Positions 1 through 5,706 of a DNA stretch of 20,811 nt are shown in pieces. The stretch lies in contig JAITGH010000163.1 of assembly GCA_031280855.1 (NCBI GenBank), positions 1 through 20,811 of the forward strand. The letters are read 5' to 3'. The notes under the pieces are model-generated. The model was given only the letters and a program-made list of their open reading frames with translations, did not search any database and was not told the origin of the DNA. The translations under genes were made by a program, and so were the position numbers. The DNA is from Oscillospiraceae bacterium (GTDB taxonomy: Bacteria > Bacillota > Clostridia > Oscillospirales > Oscillospiraceae). Position 1 is the first letter of the stretch. Each line of letters begins with the position of its first letter.

Positions 1-816
1 GACTGGCTGAACAAGGGGCTTGTCGACCCGAAGTGGCAGGAGTATGTAACGAACATCGAGATCGGCGCGGAGGCGTTCGATACGAAGTTCGCGTTCATTC
101 AGGCGACCTCGAACGGCGCGGCGGAGCATAACCGCGGACCCGGACAACTGTTCGACCAAAGCCCGAACTCACCGTACGGCTGGTTACCGGTTACGAAGCC
201 GACGCTCACCCGTGGTCAGACGATCCACCTCGGTGACGAGACCTCTCGTACCGCAGCCTCCGCGATCGTTATCTCCCAGAAGTGCAAAAACATACCGCTT
301 GCGGTCACGTGGTGTGACTGGAAATACAGCGATGACGGCGTGTTCTTGAACACGTTCGGCGTTGAGGGTGTCTCGTTCACCTATGACGCGAACGGTGAGC
401 CTCAGCTGACCGACCTTGTCGCGAAGAACCCGCTTGAAAGCCTTACCATGCTCGCGCTCATCTATATGCAGAACACGTTCACCGACCCGGGCATGAAGCT
501 CTCCTACGGACAATGGCAGTTCGAGGGTTCCGAGGTTCCGGACGCGTTCGACGAGTGGGCGGACGTCAAGTATGACGGCGCATACACTTGGCCGTCCAAT
601 ATCACGTTCACACCTGATCAGCAGACTGCGATCAACCTAGTCGCAACGGACGTTCGTACGTTCGTGACGGAGCGTTTCACGATGTTCGTGTCCGGTGAGA
701 CTAAGTTCAGCGAGTGGGATAAGTACATTGCCGAGATCGAAAGCGTCGGCGTCGCCAGCATCAAGAACACCTATCAGGCGGCATACGACACTTGGCGTGA
801 GGCGAATCCCGCGTAA
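1..816 (+). CDS. ABC transporter extracellular solute-binding protein, carbohydrate type (3' part)
   Basis: The reading frame is open from the first base to a TAA at 814-816, giving 271 residues of a C-terminal part; the start, signal peptide and lipobox lie outside the window. The tail reads W-x-x-YI-x-x-IE-x-x-G ... YQAAYDTW, which is how large family-1 solute-binding proteins of the LplA/LipO sort end. The interior is rich in Trp and Tyr, as usual in sugar-binding lobes. Such proteins are membrane-anchored lipoproteins that hand oligosaccharides to a two-permease ABC importer; the permeases would be expected upstream. The substrate cannot be told. The family call rests on overall pattern, not on a single diagnostic motif. 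Confidence 0.75.
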   Translation, partial: DWLNKGLVDPKWQEYVTNIEIGAEAFDTKFAFIQATSNGAAEHNRGPGQLFDQSPNSPYGWLPVTKPTLTRGQTIHLGDETSRTAASAIVISQKCKNIPLAVTWCDWKYSDDGVFLNTFGVEGVSFTYDANGEPQLTDLVAKNPLESLTMLALIYMQNTFTDPGMKLSYGQWQFEGSEVPDAFDEWADVKYDGAYTWPSNITFTPDQQTAINLVATDVRTFVTERFTMFVSGETKFSEWDKYIAEIESVGVASIKNTYQAAYDTWREANPA

Positions 817-886
817 CCTTTAACAGACGCGCATCTCAACCGTTTGCGTTGATGGAATCGCTCGAGTCCTTTGCGGCTCGGGCGGT

Positions 887-914
887 TTGACAATATATAT
901 ATGTTTTGTAATAT
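887..914 (+). promoter_or_regulatory. Vegetative promoter, upstream copy
   Basis: TTGACA at 887-892, a 16-base spacer, then TAATAT at 909-914. Transcription would begin near 921, just before the overlapping inverted repeats at 929-962, so these would sit at the very 5' end of the RNA. Confidence 0.55.
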
Positions 915-928
915 ATTATGGGGTTACG

Positions 929-962
929 CAAACTTTTTGAAAAAAGTTTGACAAAAACTTTT
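929..962 (+). repeat. Overlapping inverted repeats able to form alternative hairpins
   Basis: CAAACTTTTT (929-938) and AAAAAGTTTG (941-950) form a perfect 10-bp inverted repeat with two bases between. The right arm can instead pair with AAACTTTT (955-962). The two stems share 942-949 and exclude each other. The stems are mostly A-T and no U-run follows, so a plain terminator is unlikely. Confidence 0.6.
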
Positions 963-1010
963 ACACCAGCGTGACGCTGGACACATATTAGCCTCAGCAA
1001 CCCACGGAGG

Positions 1011-1043
1011 GAAACTAAGGCGCCCTTAAGGCTCCCTAGTTTC
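1011..1043 (+). repeat. Imperfect 14-position stem-loop
   Basis: The left arm 1011-1024 pairs with 1030-1043 around the loop CTTAA; 12 of 14 positions are complementary (outer 7 perfect: GAAACTA/TAGTTTC). It has no U-tail. Its role is unknown. Confidence 0.55.
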
Positions 1044-1122
1044 GTGATAGCGGCAAGTAACGGAGCGTTGTCCCAATACATTGTCAAAGCGCGTCTATAA
1101 CCGTCGATGGTGCAAAAACTAC

Positions 1123-1151
1123 TTGACAAGCGGCTCGAGTTTTGATATACT
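1123..1151 (+). promoter_or_regulatory. Vegetative promoter of the CAT-fold gene
   Basis: TTGACA at 1123-1128, exactly 17 bases, then TATACT at 1146-1151. Transcription would start near 1158, about 50 bases before the chosen start codon. This placement argues against the longer open frame that begins at 1081, upstream of the promoter. Confidence 0.8.
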
Positions 1152-1206
1152 GGGGAAAGTTAGTATTGTGATAACCGCAGATGACGCACACCGGGAGGAT
1201 ATGCTC

Positions 1207-2088
1207 GTGGCTAATACCGTACGCCGCCGTTGGGGCGACCGTAAAGACGGCAGACTACTGCGCACGCTCGCTCCGTTCTATCGCCAGATCCCGTTCATCA
1301 TGAAAGCGACCCACGATTGCCAGAACGCGTTCGATGAGAAGTTCGAGATCACCGCCGCCGAGAAACTGATACGCTCGCTGCGCCTGCAAGGTTACAAGAA
1401 TATGAGCCTATTGCACGTATTCATGGCGGCGTACCAGCGAACAGTCGCGGAGTTCCCCGCGCTCAACCGCTTCGTTGCAGGTCAGAGGATCTTCGCACGG
1501 CATAAGCTGGAGATCGCGGTAGTCGTCAAGAAGAAGATGTCCACTCAAAGCGGAGAGACCGCGATGACCGTCGAGCTTACGCCGGAGGACTCGCTCATCT
1601 CCATCTACGAGAAAGTCAACGTCGAAATCGACAAGATCAAGAACGAGACGAAACCCAACCACACGGAGGCGACGGCGAACGCACTGATGAAGATTCCGCG
1701 ACTGCCGCTCAAGTTCGTTATGTGGTTCATGACGGTGCTTGACTACTTTGGGAAGCTTCCGATGTCGATCATCAATGCGGATCCGTTCCATCGCTCGCTG
1801 ATTATCAGCGACCTGGGTTCCGTGGGGATCGGGAAGATCTATCACCATCTGTACGACTTCGGGACTCTGCCGGTTCTGCTCGCATTCGGTAAGAAGTACG
1901 GAGTGTACGAGCTTGACCGCGAGGGCGTGCCCGCGATGCGCCGCTACGTAGACTACGGAGTCGTCGTAGACGAACGCATCTGCGACGGGTTCTACTACGC
2001 GACCGCGTTCAAGCACTTGAACCACTATCTGCACAACCCGGAGGTATTGCGTGAACCGCCGGAGATCGTCAACAAGGATATAGATTAA
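1207..2088 (+). CDS. CAT-fold acyltransferase-like protein (2-oxoacid dehydrogenase E2 catalytic-domain family, no lipoyl domain)
   Basis: A 293-residue protein similar in layout to the short Firmicute proteins labelled 2-oxo acid dehydrogenase subunit E2: RWGDRKDGRLLR at the start, LNRFVAGQRIFAR and VVVKKKMS in the middle, DERICDGFYYA near the end. It has no lipoyl or subunit-binding domain. True E2 and chloramphenicol acetyltransferases carry HxxxDG; here that segment reads E-R-I-C-D-G (residues 256-261), so the catalytic His is replaced by Glu while Asp and Gly stay. It is therefore probably not a pyruvate dehydrogenase component, and its chemistry is unknown. GGAGG at 1194-1198 sits 8 bases before GTG 1207; ATG 1201 is in frame but only 2 bases from it, so GTG was preferred. 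Its neighbours are two envelope lipoproteins transcribed the same way. Confidence 0.8.
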   Translation: MANTVRRRWGDRKDGRLLRTLAPFYRQIPFIMKATHDCQNAFDEKFEITAAEKLIRSLRLQGYKNMSLLHVFMAAYQRTVAEFPALNRFVAGQRIFARHKLEIAVVVKKKMSTQSGETAMTVELTPEDSLISIYEKVNVEIDKIKNETKPNHTEATANALMKIPRLPLKFVMWFMTVLDYFGKLPMSIINADPFHRSLIISDLGSVGIGKIYHHLYDFGTLPVLLAFGKKYGVYELDREGVPAMRRYVDYGVVVDERICDGFYYATAFKHLNHYLHNPEVLREPPEIVNKDID

Positions 2089-2169
2089 GCGTCCACAGAC
2101 GCGATAGACCAAACGCTCACACCGCTCGCCGCCGCTCCGGCAGTGCCAATCCCGCGACGGCGGTCGTCT

Positions 2170-2188
2170 GACCCGTTTTGGGCGGGTC
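2170..2188 (+). repeat. Small hairpin before the SGNH gene
   Basis: GACCCG (2170-2175) and CGGGTC (2183-2188) are exact complements around a 7-base loop, ending 4 bases before the ribosome site GGAG at 2193-2196. It could modulate translation, but it may be chance in GC-rich DNA. Confidence 0.4.
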
Positions 2189-2201
2189 CAATGGAGAAAC
2201 G

Positions 2202-3056
2202 ATGAGACAACTGCAACTCTTGTTAATCGCGCTGATGATGGCGATACTGGGGAGCTGTGACTTCCCGGACAGACCTCCGTCAATGACCGGCGGGGTTATC
2301 ACGTTCGCACCGTACCCGACGGAGAGCACGGCGGTCGCGCCGCCCTCATCGGCCGCAATCGATGTTATCGATATCCCGGACGACGAGATCCCGAACAGCG
2401 ATACTCCCGGCAGCGATACTACGGAACCGGGCGTAACGCCGACGCTTATCGCGGAACCCGGCGCGTTCGCGTTCGAGGACATCATCTTCCTCGGCGATAG
2501 CACGACGTACGGACTGAAGGCGTACGGAATGCTGCCCGGAGGGAAGTCCACCACTCAAGTGTGGACTCCGAAAAGCGGTACGCTGACGCTCGACCATCAA
2601 AGCTACGCCACCATCGTGTATCCGCCCGACGAATCGGAGATAACGATCCGCGAAGCCGTCGGGAAGTTCAAACCGAAAGCGATGGTTATCACGCTGGGCG
2701 TCAATGGAGTCTCGTTCATGGGGCGCGAGTCGTTCATGAAAGAGTACGCCGACATGATCGACGGGATCCTGACATCGTCGCCGGATACGAAGATAATCTG
2801 CCAATCGATATTCCCCGTCGCGGCGAATTATAAGCACTTGAAGTCGATCAACAACGATAAGATCGTCGCGGCGAACGTCTGGGTAGCGGAAGTCGCGGAT
2901 CAAAAAGGGTTGCGTTACGTGGACGCGTACTCGAAGCTCGTCGGGGACGACGGCTGGTTGCCGGAGTCCTATCAGAACGGCGACGGTCTGCACCTGAACG
3001 ACACGAGCTTCAATATCGTGCTCAGCAATCTTAAGGAGGAATTGTCACTCACATGA
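2202..3056 (+). CDS. SGNH/GDSL-family hydrolase lipoprotein
   Basis: A 284-residue protein. Residues 1-19 are a lipoprotein signal ending in the lipobox L-G-S-C19, so the mature protein should be tethered outside the membrane. Residues 20-90 are a Pro/Thr/Asp-rich linker. The hydrolase domain follows, with FLGDS (Ser100, block I), LGVN (Asn168, block III) and DGLH (Asp261, His264, block V), the usual Ser-Asn-Asp-His set. Family members remove acyl groups from sugars, lipids or peptidoglycan; the substrate is not shown. GGAG lies 5 bases before ATG 2202; an in-frame TTG at 2178 is rejected because it would put residues ahead of the signal peptide. Its TGA overlaps the next gene's ATG by four bases (ATGA), so the two are almost surely co-translated. 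Confidence 0.88.
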   Translation: MRQLQLLLIALMMAILGSCDFPDRPPSMTGGVITFAPYPTESTAVAPPSSAAIDVIDIPDDEIPNSDTPGSDTTEPGVTPTLIAEPGAFAFEDIIFLGDSTTYGLKAYGMLPGGKSTTQVWTPKSGTLTLDHQSYATIVYPPDESEITIREAVGKFKPKAMVITLGVNGVSFMGRESFMKEYADMIDGILTSSPDTKIICQSIFPVAANYKHLKSINNDKIVAANVWVAEVADQKGLRYVDAYSKLVGDDGWLPESYQNGDGLHLNDTSFNIVLSNLKEELSLT

Positions 3057-3568
3057 AGAATAGCAGAAGACTAACCCTGCGCATTGTAATGCCGCTGATT
3101 ATCGCGGCTACGCTTGTTACGCTCAGCGGTTGCGGCAGCGCGAATTCCGGGAGTTCGACCCCGCCGAGTCCGCAGAAGTCTCCGACGATTGCGGAGCTTA
3201 CCGCCGCGCTTGACGCGTGCTTCGACGCGGAGGGTATGCACTCGCTTGACGAGTCGAGAGTGCTTGATACTCTCGGGCTTGACGCGACCGATCTGACCGG
3301 TTTCGTGATGAAAGTTCCCGTCGGCACTAACATGGACGAGTACGGCGTGTTCATCGCGGCGGACGGCAAGTCTCAAGCCGTCACGAATGCGGTGGTTGCG
3401 TATATCACGGCTCGGCAAGAATCGTGGATGGACGAATACCTGCCTGACGAGCGTCCGAAGATCTTCGAGGCGGAGATGCACTCCGCTTTGAACTATGTGT
3501 TCTATGTGATGGCGTTCAAAGACGTACGAGCGAACGCGACGGCCGCGTTCCAAGACGCGACGAGTTAG
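3053..3568 (+). CDS. DUF4358 family lipoprotein
   Basis: A 171-residue protein with a signal peptide and lipobox L-S-G-C27, then a short Ser/Pro linker. Residues 45-165 match what I know of the DUF4358 pattern in Clostridia: an LGLD..DL segment, a VPVGTNMDEYGVF segment, a helical stretch, and D-E-YLP-DE. It is an extracytoplasmic protein of unknown function that often travels with an SGNH hydrolase, as here; in related genomes I recall an MBOAT acyltransferase alongside, suggesting work on acylated cell-surface polymers (inference). AAGGAGG at 3033-3039 is about 13 bases from the ATG, rather far; coupling through the ATGA overlap probably helps. It ends one base short of the opposing gene's stop. 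Confidence 0.82.
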   Translation: MKNSRRLTLRIVMPLIIAATLVTLSGCGSANSGSSTPPSPQKSPTIAELTAALDACFDAEGMHSLDESRVLDTLGLDATDLTGFVMKVPVGTNMDEYGVFIAADGKSQAVTNAVVAYITARQESWMDEYLPDERPKIFEAEMHSALNYVFYVMAFKDVRANATAAFQDATS

Positions 3569-3569
3569 G

Positions 3570-3755
3570 CTACTTGTCCTCGAGCTGCTGCTCGACCTCG
3601 CTCATCTTTCCAAGCGCGAGTTCACGCGATATGAACACGCGCCCGCACTTCGGGCAGACGGGTACCTCGTGCGAGAACGTACTTCCAAGGTAGTCGAACT
3701 CGGTCTTGCGCGGCACGAGAAACTCGTCGCACTTCGAGCACTTGATATCGTTCAT
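3570..3755 (-). CDS. Small CxxC/CxxC redox protein (DVU_1557 family-like)
   Basis: A 61-residue protein with two CxxC pairs, C6-x2-C9 and C34-x2-C37, the latter in PVCPKCGRVF, followed by a helical tail ALGKMSEVEQQLEDK. The arrangement could bind one Zn or serve as a rubredoxin-like iron or dithiol site. It resembles the small protein I recall as the DVU_1557 family redox protein, which is found beside a molybdenum hydroxylase and an FeS oxidoreductase, exactly the neighbours here. Its ATG overlaps the stop of the upstream oxidoreductase by four bases (ATGA on the minus strand), so it is coupled to it. The likely role is electron transfer or assembly for the hydroxylase, by context only. Confidence 0.78.
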   Translation of the reverse strand: MNDIKCSKCDEFLVPRKTEFDYLGSTFSHEVPVCPKCGRVFISRELALGKMSEVEQQLEDK

Positions 3756-5677
3756 CGCGCTCCCCCCTGACGGAATTTCATGCGGTGATAGTACGCGCTT
3801 GAGACCTCAAACGAGTCGCCGATCGGTCTGTACTCGACCCAGTAGGTCAGCGCACCTCTCACCAGCGACGCGATTAGCGAACCGTCGGCGGTGGTGAACT
3901 TCTCACCGGAACTTTCAGCGTAGCGTATGACGTCGAGCACATCGCGCTCTAAGATGAGATTCGCAGCCATGTAGTCGCGGACGTCGTCCGGGATCGTCAG
4001 CGGGAGCGCGTCATTGACGTTCGCCGCCGGAAACAGTAGTTCCAAAATGTGGTAACACTCCTTACCCTGTCGTTTGAAAGTCTCGCGGCAATTCGCACAA
4101 TAGACGAGGTACGGGTTCGAGTCGCTCCGCACGTTCGACTCGACCGTCTCGCGGTATTGGCGCGGATTCGCAAGCTGAGTCTGACCGCCGTAACCGCAGC
4201 AGTTAAGCGTGGAACGGTTAACGGTCAGCGACGCGCCGCTCGCCAGTCGCTCGACCGCGCCTTGCAGCGCGTGATTGTCTCTAGCCGCGCACGCGTGGAA
4301 CAGCGTGAACGTCGGCGCGTCAGCGATTCCCGTACCGCTAAGCAAGTCGTAGACCGACAGCGTCGCGATATTGGGAAGTTGGGCACGCAAGCTCTCCGCG
4401 CAGCTCGGGCACGCGTAGATGTACGTAGCGTTGAGGTCGAGTTTCGGCGGCTCGGAATCGACTCCCGCCCAGATTAGCGGACTTCCGCAACAACGTTCCA
4501 GCAGTCCCGCACCATAGCGCTCTCGCAGGAAGTCGAAGGCTCGCGCCGACGTGTCGGGCAATTCCGTCGCGACCGCGCAACCCGGGAAATAGACGTAACG
4601 GCTTCCGTCAAGCGGCGCGAGCACTCGCCCACTCTCGTTGAAGCGTTCCATGCGCCGGAGGAATATGTCGTGAAACGCGGCGGGCGTCGTACCGTTCTCG
4701 AACCGCATACGGCGATACGCGTGGAACAGTCGTCCAAGGTCGATCGATTGCGGACACGCGGCTTTGCACGCGCCGCAGTCCATGCACGAGTACGCCTCCC
4801 GCGTCATGCTGTGAGTGCTTAACGGCGGGTTGACGAACGCGTCGGTGAAGAACTCGAGCGCCAGCCGTTTCGGATCCTTGCGATAGGATTTCAGCATCGG
4901 GCACGCGTCGAGACACGCGGAACAGTCGCACTGCTCGCACCGCGCCGACTCCGCTCGCGCCTCGGGTTCGGATAGCTCTCGCGGCGGCGGCGATTCGGTA
5001 CAGCGGTACGCGGACGGCTGCGCCTCCGGCATGACTCCCGTCTGTACGTAGGTCTCAAGCCGCAGCGCGTCTGCGGCTCCGTCAACTATCGATGCGATCG
5101 GGTCGTCGCGATCCACGGCGGTCAGCACCGCGTCGTAGCCGGAGGTCTCTGGATTCATCTCACCGTAGCGGAACTCTACTTTGACGGCGGAGAACTGGTC
5201 ACGGAAGTCTGCGTCGAACACGTCGAACTTCGGATGCGAGCGAATCGCGCCGCCCCATCCGTCCTGCGGATCCGTTACCGTAACTTGGTACTGCTTTTGA
5301 GCGAGTCCGAGCGCACAGGCGAGCCCTCGAAGCCCCGCGCCGATGATTAGGATCCGCTGCGGCTTCGGCGGGATCGCGTAGAAATCCGCGCCGCGCTTCT
5401 TGACGTTGCTCAGCATCGTGCGCTCGACCGCGCTAAGCTCGATCGGCTGCTCGGTAAGCTTGCACACGCCTCGGCACGGTGCACCGCAAAGCTCCGCAAC
5501 GACGACCGGGAAAACGACCGCGTTACGGTACGTCTTGTACGCGGACGTCCACTTCCCTCGAGCGCACTTTGCCAGGAAGTCCTTGACGTCAAGCCTAAAC
5601 GGGCAAGCCGACGCGCAGGGCGGCGGCTCGCCGCGTATACAACCTTTGACGAATTCTTGTGTCTGTTCTTGCGTCAT
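3752..5677 (-). CDS. Multi-FeS oxidoreductase with GltD-like, ferredoxin and CCG domains
   Basis: A 641-residue cytoplasmic redox protein built as a chain of modules. Residues 10-75 form a GltD/DPD-type FeS helical domain (C13, C21, C25, C38; C64, C68, C72). Residues 108-200 begin with a dinucleotide-binding loop IIGAGLRG (113-118), but only about 130 residues separate it from the next module, too little for a full FAD plus NAD(P)H unit. Residues 247-259 and 298-308 are ferredoxin-like [4Fe-4S] clusters. Two HdrB-type CCG domains follow (C367, C396-C397, C423/C426; C463, C493-C494, C527/C530). A conserved-looking C-terminal region (565-635) ends in YYHRM. It lies directly downstream of the molybdenum hydroxylase (29-base gap) and presumably carries its electrons; the acceptor is unknown. 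No strong ribosome site is visible before ATG 5677. Confidence 0.85.
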   Translation of the reverse strand: MTQEQTQEFVKGCIRGEPPPCASACPFRLDVKDFLAKCARGKWTSAYKTYRNAVVFPVVVAELCGAPCRGVCKLTEQPIELSAVERTMLSNVKKRGADFYAIPPKPQRILIIGAGLRGLACALGLAQKQYQVTVTDPQDGWGGAIRSHPKFDVFDADFRDQFSAVKVEFRYGEMNPETSGYDAVLTAVDRDDPIASIVDGAADALRLETYVQTGVMPEAQPSAYRCTESPPPRELSEPEARAESARCEQCDCSACLDACPMLKSYRKDPKRLALEFFTDAFVNPPLSTHSMTREAYSCMDCGACKAACPQSIDLGRLFHAYRRMRFENGTTPAAFHDIFLRRMERFNESGRVLAPLDGSRYVYFPGCAVATELPDTSARAFDFLRERYGAGLLERCCGSPLIWAGVDSEPPKLDLNATYIYACPSCAESLRAQLPNIATLSVYDLLSGTGIADAPTFTLFHACAARDNHALQGAVERLASGASLTVNRSTLNCCGYGGQTQLANPRQYRETVESNVRSDSNPYLVYCANCRETFKRQGKECYHILELLFPAANVNDALPLTIPDDVRDYMAANLILERDVLDVIRYAESSGEKFTTADGSLIASLVRGALTYWVEYRPIGDSFEVSSAYYHRMKFRQGGAR

Positions 5678-5706
5678 AGTTTGAGTAGTAGAACGCGAGC
5701 CGCGCT

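Larger units (their letters stand above)
817..1206. other. Gene-free control region with two promoters and nested hairpins
   Basis: About 390 bases between the transporter gene and the CAT-fold gene. It holds an A+T-rich promoter near 887-914, overlapping inverted repeats at 929-962, a 15-bp hairpin CCAGCG-TGA-CGCTGG at 966-980, a longer imperfect hairpin at 1011-1043, and a second promoter at 1123-1151. A weak stem (CGCTCGAG 859-866 with CTCGGGCG 877-884, one G-U pair) just after the transporter gene may serve as its terminator, but the T-run after it is short. An open frame on the minus strand at 836-1129 runs through the hairpins and is not believed to be a gene. Confidence 0.6.

Noticed and set aside
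929..950. Intrinsic terminator
   Set aside because: The perfect stem has a two-base loop, is almost all A-T, and is not followed by a U-run; it also comes just after a promoter.
836..1129. 97-codon minus-strand frame in the gap before the CAT-fold gene
   Set aside because: It covers promoters and three inverted repeats of the opposite strand. Its protein is low in family-like features and has no start signals.
1081..1206. N-terminal extension of the CAT-fold protein from TTG 1081
   Set aside because: It would begin upstream of the consensus promoter at 1123-1151. GTG 1207 has a well-placed GGAGG and starts where homologues start.
1408..2283. 291-codon minus-strand frame opposite the CAT-fold gene
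   Set aside because: Shadow frame: Arg/Val/His-rich, no ribosome site, and it runs across a promoterless junction into the SGNH gene.
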